From NCBI RefSeq assembly GCF_907164915.1, contig NC_061866.1:26925905-26989904 (forward strand): a DNA stretch of 64,000 nucleotides, given 5' to 3'. Position numbers and translations under genes: made by a program. Shown here in pieces: positions 11,383-23,373 of this stretch. The notes below the pieces were generated by a model that ran no database searches, was not told where the DNA came from, and was given only the letters and a program-made list of their open reading frames with translations. Each line of letters opens with the position of its first letter. The first letter of the stretch is position 1. This stretch comes from Impatiens glandulifera. Its lineage: Eukaryota; Streptophyta; Magnoliopsida; Ericales; Balsaminaceae.

Positions 11383-13160
11383 ATGTCGAAAGATGCTAGC
11401 TCCTCTAAGATTCCTATGTTTTCGAAAGAAGAGAGTTCGTGCCCATCTTGCTTCCTTGTACGATGACATGTGGAGTGTTGTCAGTAAAGGACCTATCAAG
11501 ATCAATAAAGAAAAATCTAAGTGGACAAATGATGATAAGACGAAGAACAACCTCAACAACCTGGCCATGGATGTCCTTTACAGATCCCTTGATGATATCA
11601 TGTTCAACTACATCATATCTTGCGAATTTGCCAAATAAATTTGGGACAGACTCACTCAACTCTGTGAAGGCAATGCGCAAACCAAAGAGAACAAGATTAC
11701 GGTTGCCACTCAGCAGTTTGACAACTTCAAGATGCATCCAGGAGAGACGATGACTAAGTTCGATGCATGATTCAGTCAGATTGTCACCACCCTATCCATT
11801 CTAGGCAAGACCTACAACAATAGAGAGATTGCTATAAAGGTAATGCGAGCTTTACCTATGGAGTGGGACATCAAGACTATGGCGATGAGGGAGTCCAAAG
11901 ACCTCAATAAGATGGAGCTCTTCGACTTGCCTGCCGATCTGAAGGCCTATGAGTTCGAGTTAAACTCAAGGAATGAAGAGGAGCACCCCACATCTGGCAT
12001 CAATACCAAGGCTTTGGTGTCTTCCGAAGAGTCACCAGTTGCAAATGAAGAAAAGTCGTCTTCCCAGCAGCTCAACAACAACGCAATGGCTCTTCTTGTG
12101 AAGAAATTCAGGAAATACATGAACAAGAACATTCCTAACTCAATCTCTTCAAATAATACTAATGATGATAAATCTAAATCAAAAGTTAATGTTAAGTGTT
12201 TTAACTATGGTATTTTAGGTCATTACAAGTCGGAGTGTAGAATGCTTAAACGTGATGACAAGAAGAATGACAATGAAGGTGAGCTGGAGGCTCTCTTGGC
12301 AGCAGACAACAAGGCCAAATGAATTCAAAGCAACTCAGACTATTCATATTCTAGCGATAGTGATGATGAAGAGGTTGCTTGCTTCATGGCAAGAGAAGAG
12401 GAAGATTCTGAAGAATCTGAGGTATTGGATTTCTTTCCAGAAGACTTCTCACGAGATGAACTAGTGGTTGCACTAAATGATATGGTCTCGGAGTATAAAA
12501 AGTTGTCAGAATCTCAAAACAAAACAAGCTCAGAATCTGAAAATGATGAACCAACGTTTTCTCAAACCTCCGAGCCAAAAGTTTTTGAAAACATGGATGA
12601 AATTTCATCTGAGAATGAAATGCTCAAGGAAAAGATTCAAACCCTTTTTTCTGATAACAAACGTTTAAATTATATTGTAAGTTCTTGGAAAAGGTCTAGA
12701 GAAGTTGTCAAATATCAGATTAGTCTATTGAAGCTAGTCATATGTAAATCTAGTCTAAGATTTGTTGGCAATGACTCAGACAAGTCCTATAAGAAGTTAA
12801 ACTCAGTAACTGACAAGCTTAATCCAATAAGTTTTGTAAAAGGGAGTTTAACTGATACTGGAACTGATCCAAGCTGTGAGGATTTAACTTTAAAGGATGA
12901 GATAACTTATGTTCCACCAACAGTTAGTTGATTGAAACTTAAGTTATATGCAACTAGAAAGTCTAGCAAACCAAAATCTGACAAGAAGTCAAGGAGTTTT
13001 AAAAGAAAACCATCCTCTAAAGTTAAGGGACCAGTGGCCATCAGGAAGGCGTCTGTTAAGTCAAAATCATACACACTTATTACAACATAAAATGGGAAAT
13101 CCATCAAGATAACTCAAATATGGATTCCTAAGGGACTAATTGATCGAGGACCCAAGTGAA
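11383..13160 (+). pseudogene. E1 Copia gag pseudogene
   Basis: Capsid-like polyprotein of a Copia element. The likely start at 11383 reads MSKDASSSKIPMFSKEE; a small deletion near 11430 then shifts the frame. Next come DDMWSVVSKGP and, after stops at 11636 and about 11768, the UBN2-type gag core with MRALPMEWDIKTMAMRESKD (11843 on). A CCHC zinc knuckle near 12197-12240 reads CFNYGILGHYKSEC, with the second Cys changed to Tyr. An acidic, coiled-coil-prone stretch follows (12386-12931). The tail has IWIPKGLIDRGPK and MWVPK, typical of the gag/protease border in Sirevirus-like Copia elements. Several breaks are TGA or TAA in one frame, the two TGAs at FDA*FSQ and 12320 being explicable as CGA changes. 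Not functional as it stands. Confidence 0.85.
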
Positions 13161-14050
13161 TGTGGGTACCAAAGTTTGTAAATATTTCCTTGTGTAGGTG
13201 ATACAGGAAATCTGCAGGAAGGAACATTGGAGGATAATCTTCTGAAGAATTATTCTAGAGGATTAACAGTGGCACATGCCACTTCCAAGGACTAAGTGTT
13301 TTCTTCGTTAAAAATATTTTTGGTCTTGAGGACTTCAAAAACATTTATTTATTTATTTTTACATGCATAAATTGAGGGGGAAATTTATTGTGTAAATAAA
13401 GATGCAAGCAGACGAAATCTTTAATCATTCTATTAGACGAGGTCGTCTAAAAGAAAAGCAAGTACTTAGACGTACACATACTTACACAATCTAATGTGAA
13501 ATATCTTGGTGAAAAACTTACGCGGTTAGACGTCGAAGTCTAATAGACGTTCATACATTTACAAGACAAGAGCAGTTAGACGCTCCCGTCTAACCAAACA
13601 CACGTCTAATATGTGTTGTACATGCGTAATCAGACGTCTACATCTAATAGACGGATATACATCCAATAAACTCATGCGTCTAATAGACGCTTTGCTCACA
13701 CAGATTGTAGAAATAAATGAAACGTTTAACTACGTATTCTATTAGACGCTTCATCTTCAAATTGATTAAGGACAGTTGTCATTTATGCGTTGTTATATAA
13801 TTTTCCCGCTCAAAATATTTAACAGTCATTCCTAGAAACTTGAAGACGCGTGTCTCTCACGGTTAAGGAAAATGACTGAAATAACCCTTAAATTATTGAT
13901 GACAACTTGTGGGAAAAGGTTTCTTACGCCCATCTTATATCAAAAATGGCGGTTAGGACATGTGACTGTTAGAATTCTATATAAGAACATCGTGCATGCT
14001 TCTAAAACCTTTTCGATCAATATTTTCTTAAGAACCCTAGTTTCCTCTAA
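13161..14050 (+). other. E1 linker: pol remnant, internal purine tract, AGACGT motifs
   Basis: Near 13290-13340 the sequence aligns with the last codons of pol seen in E2 at 30118-30165 (TGTTTTCTTNNNT... in both). A purine tract, TTGAGGGGGAAAT, follows at about 13372-13384. Bases 13420-13760 hold many TTAGACG/CGTCTAA motifs of the LTR type. The rest, up to about 14050, looks like leader for the accessory ORF. Confidence 0.6.
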
Positions 14051-17000
14051 CTTCTTTCTAAGAAATGTTTTCAACTTCTTCATTTTCTCTCAAATAGATA
14101 ACAAGAAGATTACTCTCAGTCACTGCACTCTATATGTGGATTTTCCCTCGGTTTATTCTTTCAATCAACTGGATGTGGTCGATATGTTCCAATCATTGGA
14201 GTATTTCGGTCTCGAAATATATTTTGGTAGCCCATTTATATTTTACGAGAAGGAAGTTCGCGTGTTTTTCAAGACGGCGTTCTTGGTCGGAGAATCTATC
14301 ACGACGATAGTGAACGAATTGCCTATTTCTTTCAACAAAGCAACCTATGCGGAGTTCTTCGAACTTCCATCGAAGGGTCACCCATTTAATCTAGCCTTAC
14401 CAACGGAAACAATTACGGAGATCAAGACGGTCTTTTCCAACGACGACTCTGTGATAAGGATAAACGGGAAGAAGATGGCTCTAAAGCCTCATTTCATCTT
14501 ATTAAACGATATTGTAGCAAAGCGCTCCAAGGAAGGGTAGAATCTTTTGATTCATATAGTCAGGATCGCTTCGACTATATGACTGCCATTTCAAAAGGCA
14601 TTTAAGTAAACTGGGATTCAACTCTATTTTCTAATTTCCGTTAGTCAATTTATTCCAAGAATAAGGAGAGTATAAGCTTCACGGCCCAACTCAGTCGCCT
14701 TATGAAACATTTGGGTGTCCTTATGGGTGAGGGTGAGGCCATTAACCCTAGTCGTATAGACACAAACTTTTCCATGAAGAGTACTTTGGAGAGAATGAAT
14801 CCCTCAAAGGAGATGGGTTCCAGCTCTTCCATCTAATAGACAGGTGGCCAATCGGTACTCGTTCAAAGAGACAGACTGCTTCCGTGCTGTCTACGGGGGA
14901 AAAGCAAACCAAATCGGTTATGGAGTCCGAGGCGAGTACAAATAGCCAAAAGAGCTCCTTGAAGAAAGATTCTAGAGTAGTTGACTCCAGGGCAAGACAG
15001 AATCTCTCTCCTATTGCCGTAGTTCCTATTTCTTCACTCTCTCCATCCCCCAACCCGTTGAAGAAACAAACTAACTCATCTGGTCATGCTGAAGATTAGA
15101 AGAAGGAGTCTAAGGCGTCTAAAGCATCTAGCGCGCCTAAGGCGTCTAAAAAGTCTAAAAAGGTAATCTCCTCCTCTCACTTGGCCTATGTGCCTATTTG
15201 TGATGTTCCTGTGATGGAACAAACTAACGGGCCGACTGTTGAGCCAGTCGGTCCATCTATTTAAAATATTAACAGGGTCCCGTTGCTTGTCAGACCCGAA
15301 GTACTAGCGGCTGTTGTCGCTATCAGTGTTATCGAAATGGCAGTAGTTGTTGAGACTGCTAGCATTACTCCATCTAAAATAGAGCAGGTCGTTATTCTAA
15401 CATCTGTTGCTACTATTGTATTATCTGAGCAGTGTCCTACCCTGCCGGTTGTCGAGCCTCTTGCGTCCAAGATTACTGAAATGCAATATAATTTTATTGG
15501 GAAGGGCGTTCTGTCCATTCTTCTAGAATGGGTATTTATGAAGCCTAAGACCCCTTTTGAGATCATGATATCAACAAGAGGTGCCCCTGGCATCATTATT
15601 CACAAACCTATGTACTTTCCTAAACCTAAACCTGTTGAGGATCCTGAAGAAAAAGGAAAGGAGACTGCCGTTGAATCTCCTGAGAAGATATATGAATCTG
15701 GCTACATTGTCAACCTTGTGATGGAGCAGGTTGAACAAATAGCAGTTGAGAAAATCAACATCTTCGACACTTGGGTAAATTACAGAATGGAAACTCAGTT
15801 CGATAGGATGTTCTCAGAAAAGGAGATCGTTAATAAGTGGAAGAACGTAATAAATAACAAGAAAAGAATGCTAAGATGGGCTATGACAGACGCGGTTTCT
15901 GAAGCCCTTAATCAAAGGGAATTGGTGGTTGTAAACATTATGGGACATACCCTTCTTCCCACGTTAGAAAAGAGAAAAGCCAACTTCAACCCTATGGACA
16001 GAGATGCTCGTATGGAGAAAAATGCTTTGAAGAGGCCAGATCTCATTATGCATAGTTATTGCTCAACCGTTCTCCAAAAGGCTCACGGCACAGAATCGTC
16101 TGGGCTAACTCTATTTCATGATTCTTACGATGAAGACGAGCATATGGAAATTTTTGACGTTAATTAGTCCGAAATAGAAGAAGATGAGTAGGTTGCTTCC
16201 CATCTGGTTAAATTGGCAAATACTTCTTTTGAAGAGACACGTATATCTGCCCTGCAGACTACTAATCAGACCCGTGCTTTGGGTCAAGCTAAAAAAGTGG
16301 TAGCAGAAGAAGAAGAGGTTGTTGTCGAAGCTCGTTTATCTGATTCTCAACCGAAGGAGACACCTGTTGTAGTGGATCCTACTATTAATGTTGAAAAAGA
16401 GCATTTGGTGGAAGAAGATGAATCAGTAAAGATTGTTGATAAGTCTCCGAATTCAAAATCAAAGGGGGAACCTTTGAAGGAAGCTGATCTCGAGGAAATT
16501 CCCTCTTCTGCTGAGGAGGAACAAGATGCGAAGGAAGATTCTTCAGAGGGTATTCCTTTAGAAGAATGCTTCATTCCGTTTTCTCCCGTTCCTCGATCAT
16601 CTCCCATCATTACGGCTGCAAACATTGACGAGTATGTTAATAAACTTCATCTGCATTCTAACAATATTTTAGGAGGAATTCGGCAAGTTTGTGCTTATAT
16701 TATAGATGAAGAAGAAAAATCCAAGGATGCGTAGAAGTCCCCCTCTTCACATTCCAAGGATAAAGAACCTGAGTGTTCCTTAAAAGTAAATACACATATG
16801 AGTCCAATTCGGACTGCTCCTGCTCATTCTCATTCTGTGTCCTCAGCTATTCACTCTTTTGAAGAGACACTTCATGGAGATGCAAAATTCTATATTATGA
16901 TGGATGCAATAAGTTCCATCAATCTGAATTTGGCGGATATGCAGTCTAGGTTTGTAAATCTTGAAAAGGGCTCGATGATTAGTCAGAAAGAGATGTATTC

Positions 17001-17625
17001 CTTCCTCACTATTCAGAAAGAATTGGAGACGACCATGCACCGAAACACATATGAACTCAACGTTGCAAACTCCAAGCACAACAAATTTGAGAAAAGTGTC
17101 ATTAGTACTCAAACAGAACATGCTGAGATAAAGCCCTTCAACTTGGAACTTCATTAGGTCATAGTAAATTCAATGGATCTCCTTCAAGATCAAATGGTGG
17201 AAATGACCAAATCAATGGGTAGAGCCGAAGTAGAAAGAATGGAGCAAGCTGATTCTCTTGCTAGGTCCATTCAAGCGATTAAAGTGGCTAAAGACAATCT
17301 CATTAAAGAAAGAACCCGTGTTGTTGAACTCTTTGCTACTACTGTTGTTTATAATGTTAAAAAGGGGGAAGGTAGCTCAAGAGGAGGCAATTCTAAAGGT
17401 GGAACTGCTAGAGAAGCTTCTAGAGGAACCCGATCCAAGCGAAAAGCTTTTGAAGAGGATGAAGAAAATCTATTACCAACAAAGAAAAGCTCAGGACGTG
17501 GAAACGACATAGGCGGTGGAAGTGGAGGCGACCAAGGTGCTGCCAATCGTTATCTCAACCTCCTAACTGGCAACTCTTTAGATGTAGAAGATGAAGATAC
17601 AAACGTGAAAAGGAAGGGACCATAA
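14050..17625 (+). pseudogene. E1 accessory ORF (long 3' ORF with plant retroelement domain) pseudogene
   Basis: An extended coding trace of nearly 1,200 codons behind the pol position. The N-terminal domain (14137-14840) reads VDFPSVYSF, VDMFQSLEYFGLEIYFGSPF, ELPSKGHPFNL and HFILLNDIVAK, then QGRVESFDSYSQDRFDYM in the next frame. I recognise this layout from ORFs abundant in Lamiales Copia elements, often misannotated as host proteins. The middle is Ser/Lys/Glu-rich, and a Glu-rich block (16320-16560) precedes a coiled-coil-prone stretch (16860-17330). The tail is Gly/Ser/Arg-rich with a basic RSKRK near residue KRKAF and ends NVKRKGP. Frame order is 3, 2, then 1. From 14842 to 17625 one frame runs through with six stops, five of them TAG. 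Function unknown; by position it parallels the env-like ORF of Sireviruses. Confidence 0.75.
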
Positions 17626-17849
17626 ATCTCTTTCCTAGCTTATCTCATTTTCATCTTAAAACTTAAGGTTTAAAACTTTTTGTTGGTTTTTAACTTATGT
17701 TGGGATATTTTTGTGAATCATTTTGATCGTATTTGATGGGTTTTACAATGGTTTATTTAAGACTACATGGCTATAACATCATCAAAAAGGGAAATTTTTT
17801 CGGAATTAAATTAACTCAACTAATTTTGATCATTTAACTTAAATCATCA

Positions 17850-17862
17850 AAAAGGGGGAAAT
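17850..17862 (+). other. E1 polypurine tract
   Basis: AAAAGGGGGAAAT directly before the 3' LTR, the plus-strand primer position. A similar CAAAAAGGGAAAT lies near 17784. Confidence 0.8.
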
Positions 17863-19740
17863 TATTGGGAAAAATTAAGAGTTTATTAACTTAGAAGAAA
17901 TAGTTTCGAAAACTAAGTAAAGAGTTAATTAACAGAAAAGTGCTAAATATTAATCAATTAAGGTACGATGATAGTTAGACATGAATGAAGCTAAGCAGTC
18001 TAATTGTTTCTATGCAGGTGCATCATATTTGGCTAAGTTAGACGTAGTCTAAGTAGGCTAATTAGACGTGATACGTAGTTAGACGTACCGGTCTAACAGA
18101 TACGTAGTTAAACGTGCCAGTCTAACAAATTTATAATTAGACGTGACTGTCTAACATGTACGTAGTTAGACGTTCCAGTCTAACAGATACGTAGTTAGAC
18201 GTTCTAGTCTAACAGATATGTAGACGTGCCAGTCTAACAGATACGTATTTAGACGTGCTAGTCTAACAAATACGTAAATAGACGTTCCAGTTTAACAGAT
18301 ACGTAGTTAGACGTGCTAGTCTAATATATACGTAGTCAGATGTGCCAATCTAACAAATACGTAGTCAGATGTGCCAGTCTAATAGATACGTAGTTAGACG
18401 TGTCAGTCTAACAGATACGTAGTTAGACGTACTAGTCTAACAGATATGTAGTTAGACATGCTAGTCTAACAGATACGTAGTTAGACGTGCCATTCTAACA
18501 AATATGTAGTTAGACGTGACATTCTGAGAGATGCGTAGTTAGACGTTCTAGTGTAACAGATATATAGTTAGACTTGTCAGTCTAACAGATACGTAGTTAG
18601 ACATTCCAGTCTTACAGATACGTAGTTAGACGTACCAATCTAACAGATACGTAGTTAGACGTGCTAGTCTAACAAATGCGTAGTTAGACATGCAAGTCTA
18701 ACTTCTTCAAATTAGTCTAAAGTGATGTAAGATTTGACGTTATAGTCTAACTCCATTAGACGTGGTAGTCTAATGGGATGCGTAGTTAGACGTTGCAATC
18801 TAACTCCATTAGAAGTGGAAATCTAATGGATCTCTCTAATAGACGTTGGCGTCCAACTCTATTAGACTTGGTGGTCTAATAGAGCTCGTCTAATGCCTCG
18901 TTTCAGCAGCCGTCTGAAGTTAGCATACGTTTACCCACAATCAACTAGTTGTACGCTCCTGCTCCACTTTCTCTTGCAGTTCAGTACGCCAGATACTTGC
19001 ATCAAATGAATGAACGCCACGTACGCAAATATTCCTCACACTACTTGTTCAGTATAGGACAGTTGCAGAAGGATATCCCGTGCACCACCGTTAGGTACGG
19101 CCACGTTCTAGAAGCACGGAGCCTGCTGTACTATGTCCTTTAGGCGGCCATTCTATGGGCGCGTTCCACGTGTCCATATAGAGGATTTGACCGTTGGTGT
19201 CCTTCCACTATATTTAGTTGCTCAAGGACAATAGACAAATCTTCTAGAAGAATTAGAAGTTACTCTGCTCACATTACTCACGAATTACAGAATCACTCTT
19301 GCACTTACTTAATGTACATCATCCTCAAGTTTAAGAGAGAGAATCAAAAATACTGTTTTAGTTGAGAGATATTCATAATCATATTGTAAGTTGAACAGAG
19401 TCTGTTCTGTTTAGTGCTAGCTATTTAGTGAACTGTATTTGATTCAAGAAGCTTAGTAAAATCCTTCCGGTTGTTAGAAGAACCGGTGACGTAGGAGAGT
19501 TAGTTCTGAACATCCATAAATATATTGATGTGTTCTTTCCTTTTGTCTTTCATTATTCATTGGTTAAAGGCTTCAAACCCAAACAAACAATTCCGCACTT
19601 GAATCGTTTCAAGTGTTTGTGAAGGTTTGCGAAGAATAGAAAGAGATATTAATCTCTAACAGGATTTGTATAAATCCGTTTGTCCAAAGTTGTTATCAAT
19701 AGTTAGACCCCCGTCTCTATTGATTACACCGATCCTATCA
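17863..19740 (+). repeat. E1 3' LTR
   Basis: 1,878 bp, starting TATTGGG (5' LTR: TGTTGAG) and ending CCTATCA at the right TSD. TATA-like TATATTTA at 19209-19216. Base substitutions relative to the 5' LTR are frequent. Confidence 0.9.
18060..18710 (+). repeat. Array of 22 hairpin units in the E1 3' LTR
   Basis: Same 29-bp unit as in the 5' LTR, counted by eye at 22 copies against 13. The nine extra units (about 260 bp) account for the LTR length difference. Confidence 0.88.
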
Positions 19741-19745
19741 CAGTC

Positions 19746-21583
19746 AACGATGAAACTGACACTGTAGCAGTCATTGGGTCTACCCATATTGACACCCCTT
19801 GAACTAAGCAGATTCGAGATATGTCCAATCCTCTCAGAAGGTAAAGACTCATCCAAACATCCTGATTTTAGTATATTTAGCCTCCCCTTCATTTGAATGA
19901 TGCTCATAATTTGATATTTCCCTAGCACAGGCTTAGGCCCGAATGCCAATGACATTCCATGATTCCCGCAACCATGTTGTAACATGGATTGCCAAGGTCT
20001 AGGATACATCCCTATAGGATTTAAAGAGACCCACAAGGAAAAGATATCCAAACGACGCATAACTGTTCCACCAACCTTGAATGGACAGTTCATCCGCGAG
20101 GAACAAAGACCTATGTTTTGATTTCCTTAAGCCCTATACCAATCTATATTTACAGAGACATTTTCTAGGTCTCGAAATCTTTTCGGACTATCCTCATAAT
20201 CCTAACCCTTCTGTTTGTGTGATTAGAAGAAGAACATACTATTGACACGACTTCCTGGAAAACTTTGATCGGTCTTTCAAGACTGTGGATCCAGCTCTTC
20301 CGGTCTTTAAAGAACCAATTTCCTTTCATTCGTAGATATTGTGATCGACGAAAGTAGAACTCTTTCTCCTCTCATGTATAAAGAGATGTTAAATATTGTA
20401 CATTGTATGAAATCTAAGAACAATGATATTGTTAGATTATCTTTTTGTACATCTAGTAAACCCTCGATATAACACAAGAAGTAGGCTTTGAATCTATGAG
20501 TACAACAATATTTCACTTTAATCTTACTTAAACTTTGAAACCACACATTTCTTAAAAACTGAGGACGAAATTGTCTCTACAGCGAAAAAGACAATTGAAA
20601 TCAATTTAAACACGATCATCGATCTTCAGATCGTACTAATAGGCCAATGTTTAAACCCTCAAGAGTGTCTGGATTTAGTAGAGTTATAAAGTGAATCAAG
20701 ACGTCTTCGCCTGGTCGTACAAGGACATGGAAGGTATTGATCCAAATATCACACAACATTACATTCTTCTATATTATGACGCTAAGCTAGTAAAACAAAA
20801 TCTCACGAGGTTGAAAGAGGAAGTCGTGAACAAAATTCTAGAAAATTCTTAAAATAACTCGGAGCTAGATTTCTTGAGTTAGTGGAATATCTTACCTAGA
20901 TAGCTAACGTGGTTCCTGCCCTAAAGAAAGACAGGAAGATATGTGTGTGTGTAGATTATCGGAATCTAAATAAAGTCATCCCTAAAGATCACTTCCCGCT
21001 ACCACACATCGATATATTGGTCGACCATGCTCATGGTCATGAACTATTATCATTAATGAATGGATTCTTGGGATACAACCAAATCCTGATGGCCCCGCAA
21101 GATAAGTAAAAGACCACATTTATAACAGAGGTAAGAACCTTTTATTATAAAATTTCGATCTTAAAAATTCGGAAGCAACCTATCAAAAGGAAGCCACCAT
21201 AATCCTTCATGATATGATCCACAAGGAAGTAGAAGTATATGTCGATGATATGATTGTCAAATCAAAGGATCGAGAATGACATGTTCAAAACCTCAATAAA
21301 TTCCTGCAACGAATAAGAAAATATTAGCTATGACTTAACCTAAAGAAATGTACCTTCAGAATGAAAACTGGTAAAATGCTAGGCTTCTTAATCACACAGA
21401 GGGGTATCGAAGCCGATCCCTCTTAAATTGAATCAATCAAGACTATACTAGTCACTCAAAACGAATGAGAGGTCTGAAGATTATTTGGAAAAATCTAATT
21501 TATTAGTCGATTCATCAATAAGCTTACTATGACATGCGATCTACTATTTAAGTTGCTGAAGAAAAAACAAAAGTTTGTATCAG
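19746..21583 (+). pseudogene. Decayed Ty3/gypsy pol, 3' part (linker and reverse transcriptase)
   Basis: Continuation of the Ty3 frame broken by E1. After a degenerate linker with a glycine-spaced QGLGYIPIGFKETHKEK (about 19990-20040), reverse transcriptase appears from about 20900: RKICVCVDYRNLNKVIPKDH, FPLPHIDILVDHA, GYNQILMAPQDK. After a frameshift and an apparent small deletion it continues with the catalytic YVDD (21238-21249) and VKSKDRE. Traces of the connection domain (MLGFLITQRGIEADP, about 21379-21420) and FKLLKKKQKF follow at 21550. Multiple stops. RNase H and integrase would lie in or beyond the gap. Confidence 0.85.
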
Positions 21584-22083
21584 NNNNNNNNNNNNNNNNN
21601 NNNNNNNNNNNNNNNNNNNNNNNNNNNNNNNNNNNNNNNNNNNNNNNNNNNNNNNNNNNNNNNNNNNNNNNNNNNNNNNNNNNNNNNNNNNNNNNNNNNN
21701 NNNNNNNNNNNNNNNNNNNNNNNNNNNNNNNNNNNNNNNNNNNNNNNNNNNNNNNNNNNNNNNNNNNNNNNNNNNNNNNNNNNNNNNNNNNNNNNNNNNN
21801 NNNNNNNNNNNNNNNNNNNNNNNNNNNNNNNNNNNNNNNNNNNNNNNNNNNNNNNNNNNNNNNNNNNNNNNNNNNNNNNNNNNNNNNNNNNNNNNNNNNN
21901 NNNNNNNNNNNNNNNNNNNNNNNNNNNNNNNNNNNNNNNNNNNNNNNNNNNNNNNNNNNNNNNNNNNNNNNNNNNNNNNNNNNNNNNNNNNNNNNNNNNN
22001 NNNNNNNNNNNNNNNNNNNNNNNNNNNNNNNNNNNNNNNNNNNNNNNNNNNNNNNNNNNNNNNNNNNNNNNNNNNNNNNNNNN
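21584..22083. other. Assembly gap of 500 N
   Basis: Exactly 500 undetermined bases, so probably a placeholder length. It hides the first bases of the E2 5' LTR, its left TSD and any remaining Ty3 sequence. Confidence 1.
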
Positions 22084-22289
22084 AAATTAAGATAAATAAA
22101 GAAAAGGAAAATTTAATTAAACGAGAAATAATTAATTATGGAAAAATGATTCAATAAACTTAAGAGAATAATTTTAAATCAATACGATACATTTTTAATG
22201 ATGTGGTATGAACAAAACTAAGTTGTAGTATGTACAAGAACTAAGTTGGGTAATTTACCTTTGTGCAGGTACAAATATAAAGAAGTATG

Positions 22290-23060
22290 TCTTAGGACGC
22301 AGTCTGAAGCAAGCGCGTATAGACGGAGTCTGAACTTCATAGATGAGCTAGTCTGAAGAGGAGCGTAATCAAACTTCGTCTGAACTTCTTAGACAAGCTA
22401 GTCTAAAGAAGAGCGCAATCAGACGTCGTATGAACTTCTTAGACGAGCTAGTCTGAAGAAGAGCGCAATTAGACGTCGTCTGAACTTCTTAGAAGAGCTA
22501 GTCTGAAGAAGTGTGTGATGAGACATAGTTTGAAGAAAAATTCAATCAGACGTCGTCCAACTTCATTAGACGTGGTCTAAAGAAAAGCGCAATCAGACGT
22601 TGTCTGAACTTCTTAGACGAGCTAGTCTGAAGAAGTGAGTAATCAGACGTCGTCCGACTTCATCAGAATTTTAGTCTGAATAAGAGTTCAATTAGACGTG
22701 GTCTGAAGAGGAATGCAATCAGACGTCATCTGGACTTCTTAGACAAGCTAGTCTGAAGAAGTGCGTAATCAAACGTCGTCTAACTTCATCAGACGTGTAG
22801 TCTGAAGAAGAGCAATCAAACGTCGTCCAACTTCATCAGAAGTGGTCTGAAGAAGAGCGTAATCATACGTCGTCTGACTTCCTTAGACGTGGTCTGAAGA
22901 AGAGTGTAATCATACGTCGTCCGACTTCATCAGACGTGGTCTGAAGAATAGCGCAATAATAAGTCATCCGACTTCATTAGACGTGGTTTAAAGAAGTTCG
23001 CGAGCAGACATCATTGACTTCAGCAGTCGTCTGAAGAAGTGTCTGATGCCTTGCTTCAGT
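22290..23060 (+). repeat. Hairpin-motif array in the E2 5' LTR
   Basis: Repeats of about 45-50 bp combine palindromic CAGACGTCGTCTG with TTAGACGAGCTAGTCTGAA and GAAGAGCGCAAT. Units vary in length and several are truncated. Confidence 0.85.
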
Positions 23061-23365
23061 AGTCATTTGAAGAGGCATATGATTATCTACTCAGCTCAAT
23101 AGCTAGGCAATCATCATTATTCTTATTAGTCGTCTTCCTAGACAGCTGAACACGCTTATATTGCCCAAGTGCCACGTACTCAACATTCCAACTCACGTTT
23201 TGTAGTATCTCATAGACCTCATTCTTGGGAATATTCTCTAGTACAATCCAGCATGCCAAGTTCAAACGCATATACTCTGTTGTACGAGCTCATACACCTG
23301 GAGTATGTCCAACGGATAGCTGACACGTTTTAAAGAAGAAGATTCGACCATTGGTGTACTTCAAG

Positions 23366-23373
23366 TATAAAAG
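23366..23373 (+). promoter_or_regulatory. E2 LTR TATA box
   Basis: TATAAAAG, also present at the matching place in the 3' LTR (35686-35693). Confidence 0.7.

Larger units (their letters stand above)
9695..19740 (+). mobile_element. Copia LTR retrotransposon E1 (gag and accessory ORF, pol deleted)
   Basis: A 10.0-kb element with LTRs at 9695-11333 and 17863-19740, starting TGTTG and ending TATCA. It is flanked by a perfect 5-bp TSD, CAGTC (9690-9694 and 19741-19745). Order: 5' LTR, Met-tRNA primer site, gag, a 13.2-14.0 kb linker with only the last codons of pol, a long accessory ORF, polypurine tract, 3' LTR. Reverse transcriptase, integrase and most of RNase H are absent, so movement would need enzymes from a relative. 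It interrupts a Ty3 element. Stops and frameshifts in both coding regions and unequal LTRs show that it is old. Confidence 0.9.

Noticed and set aside
9903..18710. Regular 29-bp repeats resembling a CRISPR array
   Set aside because: Units are contiguous tandem repeats with nearly identical spacers, lie in retrotransposon LTRs and occur in a plant genome.
19656..20093. 145-codon minus-strand ORF
   Set aside because: Overlaps the E1 LTR end and a decayed Ty3 frame on the plus strand; no recognisable domain.
21529..22095. ORFs running through the N block
   Set aside because: Artefact of undetermined bases.
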